Assembly (NCBI GenBank): GCA_028095005.1
Contig: CM051462.1
Coordinates: 87,927,846 to 87,991,845 of the forward strand
DNA: 64,000 bases
DNA from: Rhynchospora pubera
Lineage: Eukaryota > Streptophyta > Magnoliopsida > Poales > Cyperaceae
Direction of reading: 5' to 3'
Below are positions 22,256 through 33,665 of this stretch, one piece after another. The position numbers and the translations under genes are program-made. The notes beneath the pieces are model-generated. The model was not told the DNA's origin and searched no databases. It was given only the letters and a program-made list of their open reading frames with translations. Numbering within the stretch: the first letter of the stretch is position 1; the number at the start of each line of letters is the position of its first letter.

Positions 22256-25200
22256 ATGCCTAAGAAGGTTTTTAGGAGTTCAGACCCCAAGAAAATTAGG
22301 GATCGCTTCTCGATGTCCAGAGGTTTCGAATCTAACCCTTGGATCGATGCCAAAGTAGCCAAGTTCAAGAGGAGTTTGGTTTTCGATGATCCAGAGGAAA
22401 GTGAATTTCATGTGGAGGGGGCGGATAAGTTGGATCGTCCTTTTGAAACTTCAAAGGGCAGAGCGTTTTTCGCCAAATCTGCGTGGTGGGGGATACGCTG
22501 CCCTTGTCGCCGTTCCAATGCGCGCTTCTCAATATGGTGAAAGTTCCCCCAGGTCAACTTTTTCCCATCGCTTGGTGTTGTATCACCTCCTTTGAGTGTT
22601 TGCTCACGGTGAACTTTGCAAGCTTGGGTCTCAAGAATAGAATTACTCCTACGGTGGGGTTGTTTGGTTACTACTTCAAGTTTTGTCGTCACTACGAATT
22701 CTGTACCATCAGAACTGTTCACCTTCTGTTCGCCAATAAACCCAGAAAAGTGGGCAACTGGGAGGAGAACTTCGTTTTTTGTCGAGGAACTTTGATGGAC
22801 GGGATGGGAATTTGTTTGGATTGGAACACGACTGCCTCTGGATACACCAAGGTGGAATTCCCAGAACCTACTAAAGACGAGTATGCCATAATATCCCATC
22901 TGGGTAGGACTTCTCAAGCGGGCTTCCTGTTATGTTGGGATGGGGGGAACCCCGTAGCAGATGATCGCACCTTCGCTGAATGCATCGAGCCTGACGATAA
23001 CGCGAATGAGGAGGTACCTTTGCAGCAACTTAATTACTCCCCTCCTCCTTAAGAAGAAGGGGAAGGGTCGCCACGACCGGCCGTGTCTCCTATCACGAAG
23101 ACTCTTCCTGTTGCGAAGACCCTTCCTGCCAAGAAGGTTTCTGCGTCCAGCTCTAAGGCTTCTGCAATGTTTAAGGTTGCTAAAGGGGGTGACTCGAAGG
23201 GTTCCTCGAAACATCCTAAACCCGCGCAACGTTTAAGGCTTCTGCAATGTTTAAGGCTTCTGCTTCTTCGCGCACTTCTCAACATCCTAAACCTGCGCAG
23301 CCATCCGAGAAGGCTCCAGCGGAAAAAGTACCAATAGAGGGGAGGTCGGCAGCTAAGGCACCTAAAAAGAGAAAGCGCGAAGAGGGTTCCTCGAAACATT
23401 CTTCGCCAACTCCCTCAGACTTCCCCAAAACGTCTGTTGGTGGTGAATTGGTCGTACTTGCTGCTCCTGGGAGGACAACCGACGAATCATCTGGGAAGGT
23501 GCCTGCTGGTGCAAAATCTGCGCAAACTCATCCTTCCTCCTCGTCCCAGCGTCGCCCAACTACTCCAGATGATTCCTGGCGCACAGCTCGCGTTAGGAGG
23601 ATTCATGAAGATGAGAAAGTTTCTCTGCGCCTCCCTGGTATAAGCGCGGATCCTTCCAAAATTCAGGTTTCTCACACTTTTTTTTCTGTTCAAAAAAGGA
23701 ACGACGTTAATTATACTTAATTGTGTAGGTGCCCCGTCTTGCTGCTTCTCTTCATCGCGTGTCTTTGGACTTGTGTCCACGAATTAGTGACTCGCTTACT
23801 GGTTTGTCAATGGAGGACAAGTTCATGCGGATGCATTCTCTATTGATGGAGTTGGGATGTCTACAGGCGAGTGTCCATGACCATTCTCGCAATTTTGGGA
23901 ATGCTTGGATGAAGTCTCTATCCTCTTTGGCGGCAAGGAATGCCGAAATCGACAAAGAGCTTCGCTTGCTTCGTGGAGAACAAGAATCGGATTGGGGCTT
24001 TAAGGTGGACTTGTCGCAATTCTCGTTCGCGGGTCGAGCTTCTGATGAGGATAAGGCAGAGATGACTGTGTTATTTGAAAAATTTGCCGCCTCCCAGGAT
24101 GCCTTGTTGGTTCGTGCGCAGGCTGCTGAAGCGGACAAAGATTTGATATCCGAGACGCTCAGCCGCGCCTCCCGTGTTAACGTTGATCTTCAGAACCAGC
24201 TGTCTGCAGCGCACATATCGTTGGAGCAACGCGACAAACAACTGGAAAAGGTCAAGGATCTTATTCTTCAACGAGACGGGGCCATATCTGATTGGAAAAA
24301 AACATGCGAGAAGGTAGCGCGCCAAGAGAAAGAGCGGTTAGCTGAGTTGGCGAGATTGAAATCAGCCAACGAAGCTCTGGGACATAAAACTGAGGAACTG
24401 CTGGGCGAGCTTCAGAAGAAAGACCAAGAGTTGGCAGGTCTCGGTGAAGAGATATTCCGGGTGAAAGCCGAAAAGGATCAGTTAACGTCTGAGAAGACCC
24501 AGCTACATTCTGAGGTTGTTCAGATCTCCTCTCTACTGCAAGAATTTTCTGTTCGTCTTGTTGAGCTGCAAGCCGAGATAGAGAGACTGAAATCTCTTCC
24601 TACAACCTCCAAGGGGAAAGAGATTTGCACTGATAAGGGGGAAGTTCGCTCTTCCCATGATTTCTTGCAAGCATTTCTCCAATCCTCTAGCGCTTAAGTT
24701 GCGGCCACCCGCCTTGTCTGCGGGGGTCTTCACTACATGCTGAAGCTTAAGTGTGACCAGCTGCGCCAATATTATCCATTCACTCGGGAGGAGTTTGGGA
24801 TTATGGACCCTGCGCCTGAACCCGACGTCGCCTTATCACAATGTCGCTGGGATGAGGAGAGTGGCGACCTTATCTGTCGAGATGAGGAAGGTGACCGGGT
24901 GGTAGAGTTAGGTATGGAAGTGACGAAACCTCTCTTAACTCCTCGCTAACCTTGGTCAAGCTCTGGCGCCGCCTGGCCCTCGGACATAATTCGCCCCTCT
25001 AAGGAAGAGATTGAGGCCGAAGAAGAAGATGGGGAAGGGTCTGACGAGGAGAGGTCTGCAGGGGTAAACACCTTTGGGGAGGTTGGGCCCGTTGCCGAAT
25101 TGGCTGAAGATCTTGCTCGCCTTTCTCCTGACCGTTCGCAAGGTCCGAGTCATGCAGAAGGAGCAAGGTCACTTAATATTTCCGAACAGTTTGATCAGAT

Positions 25201-25321
25201 GATGGACGAGACAAGGGAGTATAATTTGCTTCATCCAGATCTCCAACTGAGTGATTCTAGTCTCCCTGGTGGCTCCTTAGGTGGTGATGTTCCCGGGGAA
25301 TCTCTGGATGGAGAACCATGA
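22256..25321 (+). pseudogene. Additional ORF with putative gypsy-type transposon (Transposase_28-like) domain, disrupted
   Basis: From ATG 22,256 (MPKKVFRSSDPKKIRDRF), a conserved block follows: DTLPLSPFQCALLNMVKV, PPGQLFPIAW, TPTVGLFGYYFKFC, W.ENFVFCR. This resembles the plant gypsy-type transposon domain found in many genome annotations. A Ser/Pro/Lys-rich linker comes next, then a ~61-bp intron (23,668-23,728). A long coiled coil (23,729-24,697, about 320 residues rich in Glu/Leu/Lys) and an acidic tail to TGA at 25,319 complete it. Damage includes a frameshift near 22,485, TAA at 23,050, a frameshift near 23,230, and TAA at 24,695 and 24,947 with the same frame continuing after each. Its function in the element is unknown to me. 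Confidence 0.7.
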
Positions 25322-26850
25322 GATCTTGTTCCATGTTTTGTTGTTCTCTGTTGTTGTTCTTTGCTATTGTTGTATGTTGCTATGTAAACATAAATCTTTT
25401 GAATTATAGTATTTTCTTTAAAAGACTTATCTCGTTATGCATCCTCCCATCTATTGTTGTGTCTTGGATTATGTAACTGTTTTATTATTATTTGTTGTCA
25501 TGACGATTTGGTGTTGCTAAGATAAATCAGGATGTTGAAGATAAACATCATAGAACAGAAATAAGAGGAGCGACAATGTTAGTGCGCAGGGCAAGGTAGG
25601 GTTCGTAAGCAAGACGTAAGTAAGAGTGCGGCGGAATGTATAGCAAACTAGTGTATTAATGTACAGAAACAAAGCATGTTTGATAAAGATAAGAGAGTCA
25701 ACGACGTTAGCATGTTGAGTGCGACTAGAGCATAGCATAGCATAGACAAAGCACAATTGGAATAAAATGAGGCATAGACAGTTTTGAACTCATAATTTCT
25801 CATAAAAGTACATTATGTCTTTAATAATACATGCTTGACAATGCTAACGGATGTTGTCTTTCTTTCCTAACTAAAAGGAAGGCGGAGAGTCATTGTATAT
25901 AAGGGATGTTGTCTTTCTTTCGTCTCTATGACTTCTCTTCCTCCGTGAGAGAGCTCGACTGGAGAACTACTCTCTTTTACCATCACGCTCGAAGACGACG
26001 CTGTGTTGGACTGGGCTCCCTTGGGTTGTGTAGAAAGTGTGCATCGCCGCGCCATGTATTAGCGTCGAGGTTGATACCTCTTTTGACGAGGTGTATGCGG
26101 CGATCTTGCTCCTTCCTCTCCAAGGGGATTAACCCATGATATAAGCTTGCCCTCTCTCTCGCGCGGAGCATTCCCCATCTATCGATGAAGGTTGGTTGTC
26201 GACAATTCGAGGGAGACCCCGACTTTGGATGGGACGAGGTCGTCTGGACTGGAGGCCAAGCTTGCGATGGAGCTTTGTCACCGTCGTCGTCTTCGTTTAT
26301 GTGGGCTTGAAACGGCTGAGTTTTGTTATTTTCATTGACTCCTGACTCTGCCGCCAAACCCCACTCGACGGAAGTCTTGCTTGCGAACACGGTCAAGCAA
26401 GGCTATCCGCCGATAGGGAAGGTTTAGTATACAACTGGAGGAATTTTACCTCAGCTGTTCTACTATACCTTCCCGAACTTATCAGCTGTTCTACTATACT
26501 CTCTGTTCTTTACTTTATTTTCTCTCTTTTTTTTTTGTTTGTCATCTTGGCTCAAGTTTAAAAGAAAGTGTTTAGGATCTTGGAAGGAGGGAAAAGAGAA
26601 TGGGAATTGTTAAGATGAAGATGTCTGAGGGGTATCTCCCTATTTATAGGCGTCCCCTCACCGACAATGGTGGGCCCTCTCCTGTCAGGTTGAAATAAAT
26701 GCGAGACTACCGTATTAAATGCTAGATATGAATTGTGGCCCGAGGTAGTTGGGTTGTGTCCTTAAATTGCGCCACATATATCGGGAATCAAGTACTTGCT
26801 TCTGTGATGAGATGGATTTGTTAGACTTGGTAATGTTCGTATGTATGACG
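25322..26850. other. Non-coding interior of retrotransposon 1
   Basis: There is no supported gene. The - strand has a TATA box (CTATAAATAGGGA at about 26,637-26,650) in a region with LTR-like composition, possibly another LTR remnant. An open - strand frame at 25,983-26,396 shows no family resemblance and lacks a convincing context. Confidence 0.4.
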
Positions 26851-26879
26851 AACTACCCGGGACGTAGGATTAATGTCGA

Positions 26880-27108
26880 GCAAAGATACAGACGGCGTAT
26901 AGCTTGGAGTTAATGTTTGTTAATATGACAGACTGCGCACAGCCTTGCGACTAATGTCGTTGATATGACAGACTGCGCATGGCTTTGCGGCTAATGTCTG
27001 TTGACATGGCAGACTGCGCATGGCTTTGCGGCTAATGTCTGTTGACATGGCAGACTGCGCATGGCTTTGCGGCTAATGTCTGTTGATATGGCAGACTGCG
27101 CATGGTTT
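26880..27108 (+). repeat. 41-bp tandem repeat, left half (interrupted by retrotransposon 2)
   Basis: Units contain GCGGCTAATGTCTGTTGACA and TGGCAGACTGCGCATGGCTT. Spacing is 41 bp (for example 27,001 and 27,042); units become degenerate to the left. The array continues at 41,744 after the 14.6-kb insertion. Confidence 0.85.
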
Positions 27109-30100
27109 TGTCGCGGCTTTTTCGTCATCCCTCGAAGAATGGAATTTGGGTTTCCTCGAGAAATGGGAACATAGCCTTAGATTCACCCCCCTTAAGGTTC
27201 GATCTACGTTCGAGTATCTCTTTACGACAAGAGAACCAAAACACGAGTCGCTTCTTAAAGAGGTTTGTTGATTTCGTGGGTCCTTTCTTTCCAGTAGGCG
27301 CAAGCTCCTACTGTTAATTACCCCGTGATCGCTCACGAGAACCTCTGATTAAGGGATCAAAAGAATTATGTGTAAAGGCTAGGGAAATTGTTTGTTTTGA
27401 GTTTATTTTGGGTTTATTTCTTTTGGTTTAAACCGGACTCGATTGGTGTACCAGACCTAATTGACGGGACCCAATTGAGAACGTTTGAATGATTTTGTTA
27501 TTTGAGACAGACTTGGTTTTGGTTTCTGATGTGGGGGCGTTGTTTCTCGTTCCTTAGGCTATTTTGGGCCTTTGGATTTGGGTTTGAGTTTATCGAGACT
27601 ATTTTGGGTCTCGGGATTTGATTTAGGTTTTAAGGCTATTTTGGGCCTTGGAATTTAGTTTGGATTTCAAGACTATTTTGGGTCTCGGGTTTGATTTGAG
27701 GTTTCAAGGCTATTTTGGGTCTTGGATTTGGACTTGGATTTCAAGACTATTTTGGGTCTTAGATTTGGACTTGGTTTTCTCGGGGTTATTTTGAACCACT
27801 TGTGAGACTTTCTAATTTTTGAATCACTTGGAGTCGACTTCGATTTGCTGAAGAGATTTCATTCTCTTAATTGAAGAGGTTTCGGTCTTGATTTCGGGTT
27901 TCGTGTTTGGACTTTTAATTTCTTAAACTTCTCTTTGGGTTTTACCATTTTTATAATTTTATTTTTATTTTTATTTTTAATTTTAGACTTTTGAAATATC
28001 TTTTTATATTTCTAATTATGTTTATTTTCAAAAATATTTGTTGTTTAATATACTTCCTTTAAATTCTCAATGTTTATTTTTGAAAATTTGTTAAGACAAT
28101 TTAATTGAGTTTTGAGAACATTTTTGAATTTTACAAATTGATTTAACATCATTTTAGAATTTTATAAGATTTATTTAATATTGAAAATACTTCAAAAATA
28201 GGAAAGACCGATAATTTGACAGATTTTTATATCAAAGTATAGTGAATTTGGTTTATTTGGATTTTTAGAATTTTATGGATATTTTATTTGTATTTTTCTG
28301 AGTTTCCTACTATTTTTAATGAATTTTCAAAGTTTCTGTTTATTTGGAATTTTCTGGTTGGTCCACATGTGCACAGGAAAATGAGTTGGCTTGCTGCTTG
28401 TACTGACATGGCGCTGATCTGGTGCTGTTGTGGCTAGCTGACGTGGCATTTATTTATTTTATTTTATGACAGTGGGTCCCACATGTCAGATATATTTTTA
28501 ATTTCAGAATATTTGGTGTAATGAGTCACTATTGTGTCAGTGACCCGCCACAAGAGCTTCGGCCACAGCAGATCGCGTGTGGCACAGGTTTGGACCCTTC
28601 TTCCCCGCCTGGCGTTGGTTTTTTTGCAGTTTAGTCCCTCGCCTTTCTCCGATGAAATCACAGTGACTGCGGCCTCCATTTTTGGTTGAAACTAGATTCG
28701 TTGGAATCGTGAAACTGAGGAGAACGCGTTTATACCATCAATTTAAACTTCAGTCGCTGGTGCTGCACTGTGAGATCTGAGAATGCTCGAGTTGCCATTA
28801 ATGGTACTCGAAGCTCTTTGCTTCCCTTTCCTTGCCAGAAACAGGTTATCTCTACTCGAGATGTCATGTAAAGAGTTAACATGACTTCAATTTCTCGTAG
28901 TGAAACCTGGAGAGGGGTGTATTGAACTGAGTGATTTCGGTTTGAGATTTAGGCAATTCTGAATCTTCTCTGTGGGGCCCATAAGACCATCTCTTGGTGC
29001 CAGAAATCGTTTGAATAGCTTCAAGGTCTCCAATTTAGTTTGTCTATGCATTTAATTTGACCTAGGGCATTGTAATTTGTTGGAAGAGGCATCGGGGCAG
29101 AGTTGCACACTTTTAGGTATTTTATTCAATTTCTGTTTTACCTGTAAGTCAACTTGCAGCAATAGGGTTTGTTTTAGTGCTTGATTTAAGTCAGTTTAGA
29201 TTTGTTTTATGTGTTCAAACTGCACAGAACATAAGAGCAAGTGATTTACCACTTTTCACAATTTTCAATTCTTATTTTTGATGATTTTAACCACTGTTTT
29301 AAGGCAATCTTTATTTGAGTTGCTCAATTGCTGGAAACTGAGTTACATGAGTTTCATCTTACCACATGATGTGTATTTAAACAATCCAGGATCATTTTTG
29401 CTGTTTTTACCAGAAAATGTTAATGCATTTATGTATGAGTTTAGCTACGGTGAGTCACGACTCACGGACCCTCCGGTGAGTCGCGACCAAAACTCCTAGA
29501 TCTAGATCAAAATGACCGATCCAAACCGTCCAATATGATCTCCCTATTGAAATCTCCATGTAGACCAAATTTTTCATTTTTTCAAAATTTTTAAGTATTT
29601 TTTTCGGATTTTTAAAAACTGATGTTTTTGAATGGTTCAGAACCAATTAGATTAACGATTTTCTAAAATTTCAAAAAAATACTTAAAAATTTCGAAAAAA
29701 TGTAAAATTTGGTCTACATGGAGATTTCAATAGGGAGATCATATCGGACGGTTTGGATCGGTTATTTTGATCTAGATCTAGGAATTTTGGTCGCGACTCA
29801 CCGGAGGGTCCGTGAGTCGCGACTCACCGTAGCTAAACTCTTTATGTATTCCTCTTTGTTCTTTTAGAAATATTTCAGAACATACTTACATGTTCATTCA
29901 AAGTTTCTAGATATTTACAGAAATGAATTTTAACATATTTATGATTTTGCTATATGATTGCTTTTGCAGAGAACCTGAGGTTTTGACAAAACAACATTTT
30001 ATTTAGAGGAATAACATTGATACCCTTATTGAAGTGCATATGATTATACAAAACAAGATCAAATTTATTCCCTGTTGCCCATAGAGTCCTGTACCTGCTG

Positions 30101-31613
30101 TCCATATCTATTTTTTTGTATTTTTATGCAAAGATAACCTTGTATTTTTCATTTATTTTGTTGCTGGCCAAACTTATGAATAGATGCATATATGTATTTT
30201 ATTATTTTATCCCAAGGCAATGTAATTTCTATTAGCAATTTGAGCAGCATAACAGTAGGCAGTATTTAAATTATACAAAGATTTCACAGTTTGAACTATT
30301 TTGAGCTCAAACCAGGAAACCTTGGCCTAAAATTGAGGAGACCTCAATCAAAGCCATTGTTTTTGCCTATCCTTGAGCATAGCATCAAGGTAAGCAGGTA
30401 GGCACCTCTCTCCAGTCTTCAATTGAGGAGACCTCAATGGAAAACCTTAATGGAGAGAGGTGATGAAGTTGAAGGATGATAGAGGAGAGGCAAAACAGCA
30501 CAATTTCGCTTCAAATTTACTTCTTTTTGACTTGTGAACAGGGGATTACACAGAAGAATCAATCAATTCTAACCTTTCTCTTTTATTTCAATCTGTTCGA
30601 TCTATTGTCTCTCTCAATTACACTTCAATCCTCTATTTCTAGCACAATAGAGCTAACCTAGATCTAGCCTGACCTTACCCCTCTCCTCCTCTCTTTTTCT
30701 TCTTCGATTTGGGGGCCTTATATAGGCTTGGGGATTAGGGTATTGCTTTGAAGCCGTGGCCATTTCCACCTTCGGATTTTGATCCAGTGGCCCGCCTCCA
30801 GCTGCGCTAGGGTTTAGATTTCGCAATACCATGGGCTAGAGATGGTGGTTTCTGGTTTTGAGTTAGTGGACGGAGGAGGAGCCACGTCGTCTCTCCCTCC
30901 TCTTCTCCGTTTTTTTTTACCCGGCGTCTCCATGGTAAAATCGTGGCTTCACTTTCACTCAGGGGAAGAGATATATGACAGGTGGGGCCTACTCGTCGGG
31001 TTTAATGCGAGAGCATGAGATGGGCGTGCTTGGTCTTTCGTGATCCAGTGGCAAGCCAACCAATCACAGAGCTTTGGTGTATGAACCAGGTGTTTCCAAC
31101 ATCAAAACCCAGCGCCTCCTATCTTCTTATGGGATCCGATACAATGGTTGTACGCGCCAAGGGTCTTCCATTTTTCTGGGATTTTCGGGAATTTCATTTG
31201 ATTTTCTTTAAAAATCATTTATTTATTTGGCTGTCCAACCAAAATAAATTATTTGGGGGCCTTCCCAAGGGTATTTTTGGATGAAATTTTATGGAGAAGC
31301 TCACAAAAATATGAGGACTTTAATGGTTTAACTGGATTTGGTAAATTCCTCATAGATTTATTTTGGTAATTTTGTGGAGTTTTTGGGTTTGTTTGCAAAA
31401 CTTGGCATTTGTGTGGGCATTTTTGGTATTTAAAAATTATGATAATTCATCATAATTCTCAGGGAAATTTTGAGAATTTTTGGAGTTTGTTTGGTATTTT
31501 TGGTAATTTGGTTTTGAGTTTTGGCTGTTTGACTTCTGGCTTTTGCAATTTGGTTTTGTCTTGAAGTTGTATTTTGTACTTTGATTTTCAGGTCTTAATT
31601 TTTAGGGTCAACA
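27109..31613 (-). repeat. 3' LTR of retrotransposon 2 (4,505 bp including a MITE)
   Basis: Without the 404-bp MITE and its 9-bp duplication it measures 4,092 bp, against 4,091 bp for the other LTR. It ends TGTCGCGG...GGGTCAACA on the + strand. It contains several short open frames shared by both copies, but none has coding support. Confidence 0.93.
29437..29840. mobile_element. Mutator-like MITE (404 bp) with 9-bp TSD, present in one LTR only
   Basis: It starts GAGTTTAGCTACGGTGAGTC and ends GACTCACCGTAGCTAAACTC. Arms of about 170 bp are nearly perfect inverted copies. The 9-mer TTTATGTAT flanks it at 29,428-29,436 and 29,841-29,849, and occurs once at the empty site in the other LTR (near 39,973). 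It therefore inserted after retrotransposon 2 did. Confidence 0.95.
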
Positions 31614-31630
31614 AATGCCCCCCACCAAAG
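31614..31630 (-). promoter_or_regulatory. Polypurine tract of retrotransposon 2
   Basis: The - strand reads CTTTGGTGGGGGGCATT immediately before the LTR start TGTTGACC. Such a tract primes plus-strand DNA synthesis in LTR elements. Its position next to the 27-31 kb LTR makes that LTR the 3' one. Confidence 0.7.
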
Positions 31631-32843
31631 TACGTTGTGAGGACCTTGGACAAAACGACGTGCTTTGGTGGCCCTTCTTGACCCCTTGCTCTTTGTTATG
31701 GTTTGGTTTCTTCGACGTTTGACTTCACTTTGTAGTTCCTTAGGTTGTCTCTTATCCCTTTGATTTGTATCTTATTTTGGTTGACCTTTTGGCTCTTATC
31801 CCAGTTTGGTTGTTGTTGATCCTTGTCTTGTTTGACTGCCCGAGTGTAAGCACTTATTTCAGCGTTGACGTTCTCCAGTGTCTTATTTAAAGTTCAAGAC
31901 AAAACTTTTGTTTATCCTTTCATTCGGTGAGATGAACAGGCACCTAGTACCTTGTTTAAAGTGCAAGGCACAAAACTTTTGGGTAATTTCACTTTTCCAT
32001 GTATTCAGAAACCACACAGGCTTCCTCAACACGGCTATATTTTTTTTTGGTTGGTGGATTTTGTGGATTTGGGAATATTTAGGTGGAAGGAATGACTTAT
32101 GGAACCATAAAGGCAAGTCACCCTTTGTTTTGCTCACCCTCTCTTTTTAGGTATGGGCACTCAATGTAATGACACTCAATATCGGCATTGGCGGTATTGA
32201 CATTTTTTTTTCCTTAAATGTAGGCCTTTGTAAAGGAAATGCCTATGAATGTCCAAGAGGACAAAGACATTCCTTTGAACTTAGGCCCGGCGGGACAAGT
32301 TTGGCTTTATTTATTTGGGTTTTATTGTACTTGGTTTCTTTCTGGATTTTAATTAAGTAGGGTTTAATTCATTTTTATTTGGACTTTTAAGGTTAGGGAC
32401 TTTTATTGGACTTTTATTTATTTATTTATTTTTTGCCATATTTATTTAGGGCATTTGCAAAGGAATGTCCCATAATGTTCAAAAGAACGGAACACCCTTT
32501 CAAGCATTAGCCTGATGAGACATGAGACATAAGACTTATTCCTTGGGTTTTGGTTGTCATGGATTTTTATTGGAGTTGTGGATTTGATTGGTTATTTTGG
32601 AGTTTTAGATAAGGGTTTCATTAAGATTTTGGATTTTTTTTTTTTTTTGAATTTGGAGTTTTAGGCATATGGATTTTGGATTTTGGAATTTGGAGTTATA
32701 GGCATAGGTATTTTGGATTTTGGAATTTGGAGTTATAGACATAGGTATTTTGGATTTTGGAATTTGGAGTTTTAAGCATAGGGATTTTGGATTTTGGAAT
32801 TTGGAGTTTTAAGCATGTGTTTGTCATGTTGAATTCTCAAAGG
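31631..32843. other. Non-coding 3' region of retrotransposon 2
   Basis: The sequence is T/G-rich. From about 32,640 to 32,820 there are repeated ATTTTGGAATTTGGAGTTTTA-like pieces of about 48 bp. No gene is seen where reverse transcriptase and integrase would be in a complete element. Confidence 0.6.
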
Positions 32844-33125
32844 TGCGTGATGGAGCACGGCTTGTCGCGTTGATCGCGGAGTTGCGTGATGGAGCACGAC
32901 TTTGTCGCGTTGAATCGCGGAGTTGCGTGATGGAGCACGGCTTGTCGCGTTGATCACGGAGTTGCGTGATGGAGCACGGCTTGTCGCGTTGATCGCGGAG
33001 TTGCGTGATGGAGCACGGCTTGTCGCGTTGAATCGCGGAATTGCGTGATGGAGCACGGCTTGTTGCGTGATGGAGCACGGCTTTGTCGCGTTGATCGCTG
33101 AATTGCGCGATGGAGCACGGCTTGT
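32844..33125 (+). repeat. 39-bp minisatellite, 7-8 units
   Basis: The unit is GCGTGATGGAGCACGGCTTG plus TCGCGTTGATCGCGGAGTT, with single-base length variants. Because 39 is a multiple of three, long open frames with 13-residue repeats appear on the - strand. I do not regard them as genes. Confidence 0.9.
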
Positions 33126-33194
33126 CTTTGTTTTTCATTTTCAAGTTGAGGTTTTAATGCACACTTTACAAAGCACGCGGTTTTGAGAATTTTG

Positions 33195-33665
33195 AATTTT
33201 GTCCCTCACTTTCAAGCTGGATGTTTCCTTCACTTTTAAAGCTGGATGTTTCCTTCACTTTCAAGCTGGATGTTTCCTTCACTTTTAAAGCTGGATGTTT
33301 CCTTCACTTTCAAGCTGGAGTTTTGATGCACACTTTCAAAAATGCACAGTTTTGGTAATTTCAGATTTTTGTCTTTCACTTTCTTCTTCATTTCATTTCA
33401 TTTTTCCCTTTTTCTTTCTTTTTCTATCTTCTTTTCCTTTCCTCGTCTTTTATTTCTTTGCAAATTTCCAATTTGATTTTCCGATTTCGGTTCCGGGATT
33501 TTATTACTTTATTTTATCTTTCTCCATTTTATTTCACTTTCTTTCTCCTTTTCTTTTCCTTCTTTCTCCTTTTCTTTTCTTTCTTTCTTCTTCTTCTTTT
33601 CTTCTTCTTCTTCTTTTTTCTTCTTCTCTTTTTTTTTTATTTCTCCTCTTTCTCTTTCTTTGAAT
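33195..33665 (+). repeat. ~33-bp repeats followed by a polypyrimidine tract
   Basis: CACTTTCAAGCTGGATGTTTC / CACTTTTAAAGCTGGATG units recur about five times (33,205-33,320). From 33,370 to 33,660 the + strand is almost entirely T and C with TTTTCTTTCTTCTTCTTC runs. On the sense (-) strand this is a ~290-base purine tract directly downstream of the gag-protease stop. Confidence 0.8.

Noticed and set aside
25983..26396. 137-residue - strand frame inside retrotransposon 1
   Set aside because: No recognisable motif, and it overlaps a promoter-like region; treated as non-coding.
26880..27108. CRISPR-like appearance of evenly spaced repeats
   Set aside because: Units are contiguous without unique spacers, in a plant genome, inside a retrotransposon.
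31015..31284. 89-residue frame in the LTR, identical at 41,145-41,414
   Set aside because: Identity merely reflects the duplicated LTRs; no resemblance to a protein family and no conservation beyond that of the surrounding LTR.
32772..33144. - strand frames with 13-residue repeats over the 39-bp minisatellite
   Set aside because: Open only because the period is a multiple of three; no start context, and unit-length variants shift the frame.
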